Source of the DNA: a virus | Strand: one strand, 5' to 3' | DNA: 55,853 bases | Virus record (IMG/VR): IMGVR_UViG_3300025128_000049 | Span: 1 to 55,853 of that record | Program-made: the position numbers and the translations under genes | The notes under the pieces: model-generated | What the model was told of the DNA's origin: nothing | Database searches by the model: none | Seen by the model: the letters and a program-made list of their open reading frames with translations, nothing else | Shown: piece by piece, positions 6,772-13,877 of the stretch | How the letters are laid out: every line of letters starts with the position of its first letter | How positions within the stretch are numbered: position 1 is the stretch's first letter

Positions 6772-8775
6772 GTGTCGTCTGTTGCTGTAAGAAAGGCTTG
6801 GTATGATTCTGTCGACTCCTTGTATGAGTATGATAGTCCCCCTAATAGTGGTGAAAACACTCGCCAGACTAAACTTTACAATTTCGACCCACGAATGGCC
6901 CATCCAAAGTATGGGGAAGATTTAGCAGCAATGCGGGCTACCGATGAAGAAGTATTGGGAAGTGGGCTGAAACCTACATCGCAACCTCGCCACAATATAG
7001 AATGGGAAGAGGGAGTAAGTGAATTACTCGGCTCTAATCCTCGTTATCCAGATGAGGAGATGCATGAAGTCACACATCATGGTGTGAAGTATTTGATGAG
7101 GCCAGATGGAAAAGTTCAGTTTCCAATTAAAGAAGGAGACAAAGGAGTGTGGCTTGCTCGACCTACTGAATCAGATGCAAGTCCCGGAGGATTGTTTACA
7201 CACAGAGACGCTGATAAATTAGTTTTTGTTCGAGGTAAACCTGAGTCATTACGGGGGATGGGAAGAGCATATGAGCGAAACAGCGATGAGGCGCGAGAAA
7301 ATGTGGCAGAGATGTTTCTTCAACGAAAGAAGCCAATAGACCCAGACAGACTTGTTCAAGTGCCTATACCTAAAGATAAGCAAATGTGGCAAGTTTTGAG
7401 AGATTTGGGACTTACGGGAGGAACAGATAAGCATGGCCGAAGTAAATGGGGTAGTAAGATACCAATTAAGAAGAAAATGCCCTTGCGTAATCTATTGACT
7501 GGTATCTCTTCTCTCAAACCATCATTTGAATATCAAGGAAATTTTGCTGGGCGTCCAATGGGGTTAGTATCATACGATAGTTCGCAAGGGATTGGTCGCA
7601 GGTCATTACCATTCTATCAACGGACAGGTCGTGGTGGTAGTGAGTCGGGAGCAAAGGCAGGGCAATGGGCGCCTTTTCATGGGATTGATGTTGAAGGGCA
7701 ACACTTCGGCGACAAGGATTGGTTCGTTAAACCAAACAAAGGGTTAGGAGACCAATATGATGAATCTGCAGGTAAACGATATGGTCATTCTCGCTTACAA
7801 GGTCTTGGAGAGTGGTTAGATGCTAATTCGCCTGAGTTTGAAGAGCGACATATAGATAATGGGCGCACTGCCAATCAATGGATGATAGACAGGAATGCAG
7901 AATTTATGGACCCATCTGCATTAGGTCATGCATCACCTACTCCTGAAAAAACTACAGGTCGCGCAGAGGGATTCAAAATGGGCGAACCAATGGACATAGC
8001 CTTCCAATTGCTCAAGGATGATTCAGACGAGAAATTTGACTTTGGTCGTTTCCGGGACAAAGACTACAGATACGAGCAGACTTATGGAGATTTGAGAAAC
8101 AATCAGGAAGTCCCGATGAAGGACGCCAGATTTGGACCTTCCAGCGATAGGCGAGACCAAAGAACAGCGGAAGAAAAGAGAAACATCATCGATAACGTGG
8201 ATAGATTGCAGCACGAAGAGTTTAATCACCGTCTTCAGTTGGGAAATTATCTCACTCGTCCACATGGTGATATGAGCAATGAGAAGTTAAGAGAAAGACT
8301 TGCGACGGTGAGACCTTACGTTCTTGATGCTGAAGGTAGAATAGCCCCTGTTCCACATGAACGCTTTCATCCTAATTCCAGTCCTACCAGATGGACATTG
8401 GAACGAGAAATGAATTTAAGAGAATTAGAATCGCAACCTACGACATTCTATGAAGAAAATCCGTTTTCAGAGCAATTTCAAGATATCCACACAGGAGAAC
8501 CAATGGACATAGCCTACCAGTTGCTCAAAGACCGCAAGTCGCCGGAGGCTTGGGCACACAAGTTGGAGTATGATAAGCAATATCAGAAGAATCCAAAGAG
8601 AGTCAAGTATCGTGAGCAATTGAACGCAGAGCGTAGGAAGCGCGGCATATACGGCAAAGGCGGTGGAGATGTTAGCCATACTCAAGGTGGAAAACTCACA
8701 TTAGAGAATCCAAGTAGCAATCGAGCGAGGCACTTCAAGGGGAAGGGCACGCTTCGGAGAGTGAAGGTGAAATGA
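6772..8775 (+). CDS. Tagged polyprotein-like virion protein, 667 aa
   Basis: The GTG start at 6772 has AAGGGG about nine bases upstream and gives V-S-S-V-A-V-R-K-A at the N-terminus, like the I-R-K-A tag. Two internal tags divide the protein: G-E-P-M-D-I-A-F-Q-L-L-K at 404-415 and G-E-P-M-D-I-A-Y-Q-L-L-K at 575-586, each followed by Asp. Cleavage would yield segments of about 400, 171 and 81 residues. None has a domain I can name; the first is globular in composition, the last is very basic (Lys/Arg-rich). Each internal Met also follows a purine-rich Shine-Dalgarno-like stretch, so internal initiation is an alternative to processing. The ORF is in frame with the upstream gene across a single stop. 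Confidence 0.75.
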   Translation: MSSVAVRKAWYDSVDSLYEYDSPPNSGENTRQTKLYNFDPRMAHPKYGEDLAAMRATDEEVLGSGLKPTSQPRHNIEWEEGVSELLGSNPRYPDEEMHEVTHHGVKYLMRPDGKVQFPIKEGDKGVWLARPTESDASPGGLFTHRDADKLVFVRGKPESLRGMGRAYERNSDEARENVAEMFLQRKKPIDPDRLVQVPIPKDKQMWQVLRDLGLTGGTDKHGRSKWGSKIPIKKKMPLRNLLTGISSLKPSFEYQGNFAGRPMGLVSYDSSQGIGRRSLPFYQRTGRGGSESGAKAGQWAPFHGIDVEGQHFGDKDWFVKPNKGLGDQYDESAGKRYGHSRLQGLGEWLDANSPEFEERHIDNGRTANQWMIDRNAEFMDPSALGHASPTPEKTTGRAEGFKMGEPMDIAFQLLKDDSDEKFDFGRFRDKDYRYEQTYGDLRNNQEVPMKDARFGPSSDRRDQRTAEEKRNIIDNVDRLQHEEFNHRLQLGNYLTRPHGDMSNEKLRERLATVRPYVLDAEGRIAPVPHERFHPNSSPTRWTLEREMNLRELESQPTTFYEENPFSEQFQDIHTGEPMDIAYQLLKDRKSPEAWAHKLEYDKQYQKNPKRVKYREQLNAERRKRGIYGKGGGDVSHTQGGKLTLENPSSNRARHFKGKGTLRRVKVK

Positions 8776-8876
8776 AAGATACTGTTTGTATATTCTGCTT
8801 GGCTTATCGAAGATTAGAGACTTGCAGTAGAAATGGGGAGTTTTGCTGCTATTGTGGCAATTATCAGAAATTGTAG
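8772..8876 (+). CDS. 34-aa zinc-ribbon microprotein
   Basis: A 34-codon frame starts with an ATG overlapping the previous stop (ATGA) and has AAGGTGA just upstream. The product has C-I-F-C at residues 6-9 and C-C-Y-C near 25-28, two knuckles of a treble-clef or ribbon-type zinc site, with a conserved-looking spacing and no other domain. The overlap, ribosome site and four paired cysteines support it as real despite its size. It is likely a small regulator or a virion component; the role is unknown. Confidence 0.6.
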   Translation: MKDTVCIFCLAYRRLETCSRNGEFCCYCGNYQKL

Positions 8877-8877
8877 G

Positions 8878-8902
8878 AAGAATCAACAGTCCGATGATTC
8901 TT
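8878..8902. terminator. Perfect 8-bp inverted repeat, possible terminator
   Basis: AAGAATCA (8878-8885) and TGATTCTT (8895-8902) are exact reverse complements around a 9-base loop, just after the microprotein stop and before the 33-base gap to the next gene. It is the clearest gap in a long run of overlapping genes. The following sequence is only moderately T-rich, so it may end or attenuate transcription of the first tagged block, or be a protein site. Confidence 0.4.
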
Positions 8903-8935
8903 AATGTCCGTCTATACAATTAGATATTATTCTCT

Positions 8936-9625
8936 ATGTTTAGACAGGATAAAGGAATAATCGGAAAAGTAATGCTTAAGATGACCTCCTTAGTGGACAG
9001 GGGCGAGGTCACAAAGATGAGCGACACAGACGAGATGAAAATGACAGGGCTAATTCTGTCCCAATCTGCTTTAGTGGGGGTAGCAGTTGGGGTATACGCT
9101 TCGGGACTATGGTTACCGGGAGGTGCTAATACGGATTCTACGATAAGTGGAATGACGTATGCGATGGGCGCGTTAGCAGTGCAAACGATTGCATACTATC
9201 TGTTCAAGATGTTCTTTGAACAAGGTATGAAGGAAAAGGTGCAAATTGCTGAAATGCAGAGACAAAGGCAGAATCAGTTCAAGCAACAGCAATTTGGCTT
9301 TGAGCAAAGAAGGGCAGATTTAGAATTGAGAGTGCAAGAGTTACAGTTAGAAAATGAATTGCGTATATTGCATGAGAATCCTGAGAGAATCACACCCGGC
9401 TATAACAACGGTAATATCGGTATAGGAATACATGGTGATTATCACAATACCTTCAATCCCGGCGTGCCTTTGCATAATGCAGACAATGAGGTGCCGTTGA
9501 ATCTCGGTTTGAGTGATGCACAGAGGATGGCAGACGCTTTGGGAACAGCACCTCCCCCTCCTCCGGGTATGCGATTGAAGAAGGATGGCACCCCAGACCT
9601 TAGATACAAGCCGCCTTCACAGTGA
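8936..9625 (+). CDS. Two-TM membrane protein with coiled coil
   Basis: The 229-residue product has two hydrophobic segments (about 36-60 and 72-94), then a long Gln/Glu/Arg-rich coiled coil (about 95-148) and a Pro-rich tail containing six consecutive prolines. An alternative start is the ATG at 9017, with GAGGT upstream; starting at 8936 adds a leader containing G-K-V-M-L-K-M, loosely like the I-R-K tag. No family is recognised. It is followed by another membrane protein and a small GTPase, suggesting a membrane-associated module. Confidence 0.7.
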   Translation: MFRQDKGIIGKVMLKMTSLVDRGEVTKMSDTDEMKMTGLILSQSALVGVAVGVYASGLWLPGGANTDSTISGMTYAMGALAVQTIAYYLFKMFFEQGMKEKVQIAEMQRQRQNQFKQQQFGFEQRRADLELRVQELQLENELRILHENPERITPGYNNGNIGIGIHGDYHNTFNPGVPLHNADNEVPLNLGLSDAQRMADALGTAPPPPPGMRLKKDGTPDLRYKPPSQ

Positions 9626-9629
9626 TTAT

Positions 9630-9917
9630 ATGGTGCTACCCGGACAATTGATACCAAGTCCCTTGCGAATCTTTCGTAATGTGCAAGATGATTCTGTAGA
9701 GGAAACTCTCAGAGCGATGCATCTTGCTAATACTGTGGATAATACCTACGAGTGGGGAATTGGATGGATAAGAACGATTATTATTTCTCTCATTGTCGCA
9801 TTAGCCGTGTCTGCTACTGAGTCAAATAGTGATTTCAGCCTTTGGGAATCTACAGTCGAATGGTTCTATGAGAAAGTCAGAAACATAGGACAAGGTATTA
9901 TTGATTGGGCAAGTTGA
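9630..9917 (+). CDS. Single-pass membrane protein, 95 aa
   Basis: I start this gene at the ATG at 9630 rather than at 9585, because the longer form overlaps the previous coding sequence heavily. The product has one strong hydrophobic segment (about residues 47-62, I-I-I-S-L-I-V-A-L-A-V) between an amphipathic N-terminal part and a Trp/Glu-rich C-terminal helix. No family is recognised. It lies directly between the coiled-coil membrane protein and the small GTPase, and may anchor or partner either. Confidence 0.65.
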   Translation: MVLPGQLIPSPLRIFRNVQDDSVEETLRAMHLANTVDNTYEWGIGWIRTIIISLIVALAVSATESNSDFSLWESTVEWFYEKVRNIGQGIIDWAS

Positions 9918-9923
9918 TATTCT

Positions 9924-10631
9924 ATGGTGGGCGGAGGAAGCGTCCTTGTAGGCGTTGCCTTATGGGGCAAGCAAATTTGGAATAACTGGAAACCGAGAAA
10001 AGTCGGTATCTACGGAGCGAGTATGGTCGGTAAGACCACTCTCGACAAATACATGACTACTCCCGGTGAGATGGAAGATATACCAATTGAAGATAGGACA
10101 GAGCATTACAAACTATTGACCAAGTATCTATTGCCTAAACCAACGAGAAAGAGGATTCGTTGGGAAGGAGAGAGAAGGGTCATTCATTCGACTGATATGG
10201 GCGGCCAAGAGCGATTTTGGAACTTATGGATTGATGATATGGTGAATAGACAGTGTGAGTATGTAGTATTCATGTTTGATGAGCGAGCGTTTAGGGAAGG
10301 AGCGTTAGACCAGATAGGCGGATTCAGGTTTCTTGTAGACTCAATAATCAATCGAAATTATAGATACCGAAATTGGAAGAGTTGGAGGAGAGGTAAGAAG
10401 TATGTTCCTCGACTCGTAGTCTTGATTGCTAACAAAGCAGACAGATACTTTGACAATCATGCTGCAACGTTATGGCAACAAGGAAGAATAGGCGAACACA
10501 AGATATTCGACCCCTTCCGTGATGACCTTATTAGGCTTCAAAAAGCAGGTATACCAACCAAGCGCAATTTCATGGCGACACGTATAGGATGGAACGTAGA
10601 GCCCGCTTTATTGGAAATGATTGATTATTGA
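9924..10631 (+). CDS. Ras/Arf-like small GTPase
   Basis: The 235-residue protein has the ordered motifs of a Ras-superfamily GTPase: P-loop G-A-S-M-V-G-K-T-T at 31-39, switch II D-M-G-G-Q-E at 91-96 with the glutamine that activates water in Ras/Arf proteins, and N-K-A-D at 170-173 for guanine recognition. A hydrophobic, glycine-rich N-terminus (residues 3-20) may insert in or lie on the membrane. An Arg/Lys-rich insertion sits around 147-160. Its neighbours are two membrane proteins upstream, consistent with a membrane task such as remodelling, assembly or exit, but that is inference. Small GTPases of this type are rare in viruses; capture from the host is likely. Confidence 0.85.
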   Translation: MVGGGSVLVGVALWGKQIWNNWKPRKVGIYGASMVGKTTLDKYMTTPGEMEDIPIEDRTEHYKLLTKYLLPKPTRKRIRWEGERRVIHSTDMGGQERFWNLWIDDMVNRQCEYVVFMFDERAFREGALDQIGGFRFLVDSIINRNYRYRNWKSWRRGKKYVPRLVVLIANKADRYFDNHAATLWQQGRIGEHKIFDPFRDDLIRLQKAGIPTKRNFMATRIGWNVEPALLEMIDY

Positions 10632-10674
10632 CCTCGTAAGTGACCTTTTTGAAGTAGATAGGAGTCGGAGATAT

Positions 10675-10851
10675 ATGGCGAAGGGGAGTTCCACCACATC
10701 TTTGGTATCTACAGGAGGTAGTAATTCTCTCAGAACTACCATTCCGATGTGGATTGTGGAACAGTTCGATTTGAAGGCTGGAAGTAAGATAGATTGGTCT
10801 TTACAGGTCGAAAACGACGCAATGACTATCTTAGTGACCCCACAGGAGTGA
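10675..10851 (+). CDS. AbrB/SpoVT-type transcription regulator
   Basis: I use the ATG at 10675, preceded by GGAG, giving 58 residues; a longer open frame begins at 10621 but overlaps the GTPase. The body (S-L-R-T-T-I-P-x-W-I-V-E-Q-F-D-L-K-A-G-S-K-I-D-W, residues 18-41) is a typical AbrB swapped-hairpin DNA-binding domain as found in many archaeal single-domain regulators and antitoxins. No toxin partner is adjacent. It probably binds DNA as a dimer and may control this gene block or host genes. Confidence 0.85.
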   Translation: MAKGSSTTSLVSTGGSNSLRTTIPMWIVEQFDLKAGSKIDWSLQVENDAMTILVTPQE

Positions 10852-10855
10852 TACA

Positions 10856-11809
10856 ATGGTGATGAATTACTGGCAACAACCCAATCAAAATCTTGCACAA
10901 GTAAATGATGCTACGTTGATGGCTCTCTCGCAGCAGGGAAATCCCGGCTTTACCCATGCTATGTTAATGGAACAAGCGGCCGCACAACAGCAAATGCAGA
11001 GAATGGCAACGGAGAAGAACTTAGAAGTTCCTAAAGTGAACTTCTACCCATCACGTCATGCTAATCCAGTAAAGGCAAGAAAATCTGATATTAAGCAAGC
11101 ATACAAGTTATTGAAACCCACGAAGCGTTCTATTCTTGACCCGCGAAGATGGGGTTGGAGTAATTACAGATATACCAAGGACACATCAATGTGCTGCGTA
11201 GACGGATGTAACGTTATGGAATTGATTCAACATGATAACCTATATGCGCGTATAAGCGATGAAGATAGCGGTAAGACTCTATGGGAATTATATTGGAAGA
11301 ATCCAGTTACTGGAGAACCGGAGGCATTTGTCGCTCGTGAAGGAGTTACAAGTGGTAGAAAACTAAGAGCAACATATTGTCCTGAGCACCTCCATCTCTA
11401 TCATCTCCTTTGTAAGTGGGAAGAAGAGGAGGAACGCGAGGCTGAACTTCGACCAAGTCGATTCCGCGATAAAATCAAGAGGGGAGTAAGCATTGTTACG
11501 GTGCCGGTTGCGGCAGTAACAGGAGCCCCAACTGGACCAATTCATCCTTTAATTACAAAATATGAGCCATTCTTCGCTGAAGTTTCTGCAGATGCGAGGA
11601 AGACAAATGGTATTACAATGCTGCATTATTCTAATCCTGTGACGGGTGAGAATGATATAACTACGATTACCTTTGATATGAGGATGTTTCAACAGGAACT
11701 CATCGAAATGTCTCGACCTACACAGGCATTCCAAGATGTTCTCAACCAACAGGCTCAAGTCATGCAGCCTCCCCCATTACCACCAGAGATAGCGCAGGAG
11801 GTTCAATAA
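10856..11809 (+). CDS. Unknown protein with Cys cluster and internal tag
   Basis: The start at 10856 follows CAGGAGTG. The 317-residue product has a Gln/Met-rich N-terminus, then S-D-I-K-Q-A-Y-K-L-L-K at 77-87, resembling the shared tag, and a middle region with C-C-V-D-G-C followed about 60 residues later by C-P-E-H, which could bind zinc. A hydrophobic stretch and a Pro/Gln-rich C-terminus follow. I cannot name a family. It overlaps the next gene by one base (TAATG). If cleaved after Lys87 it would release an 87-residue leader. Confidence 0.65.
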   Translation: MVMNYWQQPNQNLAQVNDATLMALSQQGNPGFTHAMLMEQAAAQQQMQRMATEKNLEVPKVNFYPSRHANPVKARKSDIKQAYKLLKPTKRSILDPRRWGWSNYRYTKDTSMCCVDGCNVMELIQHDNLYARISDEDSGKTLWELYWKNPVTGEPEAFVAREGVTSGRKLRATYCPEHLHLYHLLCKWEEEEEREAELRPSRFRDKIKRGVSIVTVPVAAVTGAPTGPIHPLITKYEPFFAEVSADARKTNGITMLHYSNPVTGENDITTITFDMRMFQQELIEMSRPTQAFQDVLNQQAQVMQPPPLPPEIAQEVQ

Positions 11810-12474
11810 TGACATTCGGACAACCACCAGTAAGTAGTGGACTGAGCCTCAATTTGAGTCAATCTGGTGCGCCGATGACTAACGGTTACGCGGCTTCTGC
11901 TGCTGCACCAGCCTATTCTGGCTATGCTGCACCCAGTCAAGGTTGGTATGGAAGCCAACAACCCAGTGCAGGACAAGCAATGTTTGCAGGTCTCACAGGG
12001 CAAGACCCTTACAATCAACAACCAATTATGCCACCCAGTGAAACGGAGATTCTAATGACAATGTTAGACCAGCAGTATTCTGTTGAGAGATTTCTTGCAT
12101 CTCCTCTCTTTCCACAATTACTTGAGATAATCAGCGCCATAACTACTTTTTCCGTATTAAACGTCCTGAAAGGAGCATCTTACGATTTTGATGAGGATGC
12201 TGGCGTATTCTCTTTCAATACTACTTCGTTACCTCCAGAACTTCAAACAATGAGTGCTGAAAACGTCTTGGCTCAAGTTACAGCAATGAACGGGCAATTA
12301 ACGCAACTCATTAGTCAAGCAGACCAAATTAAGATGCAAACTATGCAGAATGCTGGTAATAGTATACTTCAAGCACAACTCGCTAATGCTATGGCTAATC
12401 CCGGTATGATGACGGGTGCCGCAGAAGCGGGTGGTTCCTTCTTGAGGAACTTCATTACTGGAGGTAGAGTCTGA
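11809..12474 (+). CDS. Unknown Gln/Ala/Pro-rich protein, 221 aa
   Basis: The N-terminal 75 residues are low-complexity (Ser, Ala, Tyr, Gln, Pro, Gly). The central part is helical with a hydrophobic face around F-P-Q-L-L-E-I-I-S-A-I-T-T-F. The C-terminus is Ala/Gly/Met-rich with many Asn/Gln. It is sandwiched with one-base overlaps between the Cys-cluster protein and a small membrane protein, so the three are probably made together. No family is recognised; a virion or membrane-complex structural role is plausible. Confidence 0.6.
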   Translation: MTFGQPPVSSGLSLNLSQSGAPMTNGYAASAAAPAYSGYAAPSQGWYGSQQPSAGQAMFAGLTGQDPYNQQPIMPPSETEILMTMLDQQYSVERFLASPLFPQLLEIISAITTFSVLNVLKGASYDFDEDAGVFSFNTTSLPPELQTMSAENVLAQVTAMNGQLTQLISQADQIKMQTMQNAGNSILQAQLANAMANPGMMTGAAEAGGSFLRNFITGGRV

Positions 12475-12737
12475 TGATGGGAGGAGGAAGCGGCATGGGC
12501 GGAATGGTGCCAAGGCAGATAGCCGATATGAGCATGCACATGCTTGCACCCAAGAGGCAAGTTGTTGTGGATATGGTGATGGTTCAACTCATCAGTGCTA
12601 TCCTAATTTTTATGGGAATTTTAACTTTCAAGAACGCTGAAATTTCACAAGTAGAGATGTCGATGTATATGCTTGGGGTTTTTATCTCATTTATTCTTCT
12701 CACTTCAATCTACCAGCGTATTACGCGCTCTCTCTAA
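12474..12737 (+). CDS. Small two-TM membrane protein
   Basis: The 87-residue product has a Gly/Met-rich N-terminus and two transmembrane helices (about 35-52 and 63-80) joined by a short acidic loop, ending in a basic tail. The topology is holin-like, but many small viral membrane proteins look this way and no endolysin is adjacent. It overlaps the previous stop (TGATG). A lysis or membrane-complex role is only a suggestion. Confidence 0.6.
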   Translation: MMGGGSGMGGMVPRQIADMSMHMLAPKRQVVVDMVMVQLISAILIFMGILTFKNAEISQVEMSMYMLGVFISFILLTSIYQRITRSL

Positions 12738-12740
12738 GCA

Positions 12741-13457
12741 ATGCTGATTAAGCACGTAGTATTCCGCTTATGCATGGTTGAGCGTAAGCCAGTCGTAAAG
12801 AGGTCATGTGCCTTTTGCCAAATCGAGGAGCGAGGGGTGCTCGAAGAGGCTCTTACGAATGGCGAAATGTCATGTTCGCAATTGGATAAAGACATGGGTT
12901 GGAGAGCCAATACTGCGGACCGGCATTTTCGTAATCACATGGGGCAATACCACATGGCTGCTAATCCGTCTTGCATTATTTGTTCAAGTGAAAGCAGAAG
13001 TGAATATGAGGAACGTTTCTTCTCTGATGGGTCAGAATCAGATGCGATAGCAGAAGAGTTAGGAATCAAGGAGAGCACTGTGTATCATCACATGAAACAC
13101 CACTTTCAGCCGTTGGTTCAACGTTCGGCGGCGACTGAGGTCGCAATTACAGTCGGAAATGAGATTACCGTGCTTCGAGGGAACGTCGAAAGATTAAACT
13201 CTAAACTTACGGAACTCATGGATGAAGGGGATGTGCATGAGGATGGATTTGTGAGAAAAGCCGTCTCTCTCCATAAGGAAGTCCGCGAGTCTATCAAGGA
13301 TTTAACCAAGGTGCAAGACCAATGGGGCACTATGGGTGATGGCACGCAAGTTAATCAGACCATTAACATTCTACAGGTTGAACTGGCAAAAGAGAGTCCA
13401 GAAAGTTGGAAACGTATTAAGACAAAACTTCAAAGTGAAGCAGGTGAAATACCGTGA
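12741..13457 (+). CDS. Putative terminase small subunit / HTH protein
   Basis: The 238-residue product has two similar N-terminal modules, each with a Cys pair (C-A-F-C near 23-26; C-I-I-C near 77-80) followed by a helix-turn-helix-like segment ending in paired His residues (R-H-F-R-N-H; Y-H-H-M-K-H-H). A long coiled region and a C-terminal part with D-G-T-Q-V-N-Q-T-I-N follow. Repeated DNA-binding modules plus an oligomerising region suit a small terminase subunit, but TerL lies 5 kb downstream, so the assignment is tentative. A second start at 12774 is possible; neither has a clear ribosome site. Confidence 0.5.
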   Translation: MLIKHVVFRLCMVERKPVVKRSCAFCQIEERGVLEEALTNGEMSCSQLDKDMGWRANTADRHFRNHMGQYHMAANPSCIICSSESRSEYEERFFSDGSESDAIAEELGIKESTVYHHMKHHFQPLVQRSAATEVAITVGNEITVLRGNVERLNSKLTELMDEGDVHEDGFVRKAVSLHKEVRESIKDLTKVQDQWGTMGDGTQVNQTINILQVELAKESPESWKRIKTKLQSEAGEIP

Positions 13458-13876
13458 TACCCATTTCGGACCTTATGCAAGTAAATCATCCGGGGTATCG
13501 GGTATTCTGTATGGGTCATAATATGCGTGAAGTGCACTATCCTGTATTTTTGGATTATTGTGTAAACGTATGTGAGAGATTCAGGTTTTACGCTCATCAA
13601 CATAATGGTTCAGTAATAGTCGAAAATAGCATTATGCAAGTCATAGAGTGTCTCAAGAATATAGATGAGACAGATGAGCCGGAAGAAGTGTTCCCGCTTA
13701 GAGAGCAGATTCGTAACTCATGCTATGAGTTCAAGATGCATTGTGATGAAATGGGGAGTAAGTTTACTCGACCCGATGCCATTACAGAGTTCTACGATAG
13801 AATCGCAGATTTGGTTATAGATGTAACATTCACATATGCGGGCGTAGAAAACCTCTATGAAAACAAGGAGGCATAA
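13454..13876 (+). CDS. Unknown protein, 140 aa
   Basis: The GTG start overlaps the previous stop (GTGA). The product is mostly helical in composition, with several Cys and His residues (C-M-G-H, C-V-N-V-C, M-H-C) but not in a canonical zinc spacing, and no membrane segment. I do not recognise it. The position, coupled to the HTH protein and just before the tagged 13878 gene, points to a packaging or assembly role at most. Confidence 0.6.
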   Translation: MIPISDLMQVNHPGYRVFCMGHNMREVHYPVFLDYCVNVCERFRFYAHQHNGSVIVENSIMQVIECLKNIDETDEPEEVFPLREQIRNSCYEFKMHCDEMGSKFTRPDAITEFYDRIADLVIDVTFTYAGVENLYENKEA

Positions 13877-13877
13877 T

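Noticed and set aside
12474-12737. Holin with certainty
   Set aside because: Two TM helices alone are not enough and no lysis enzyme is adjacent.
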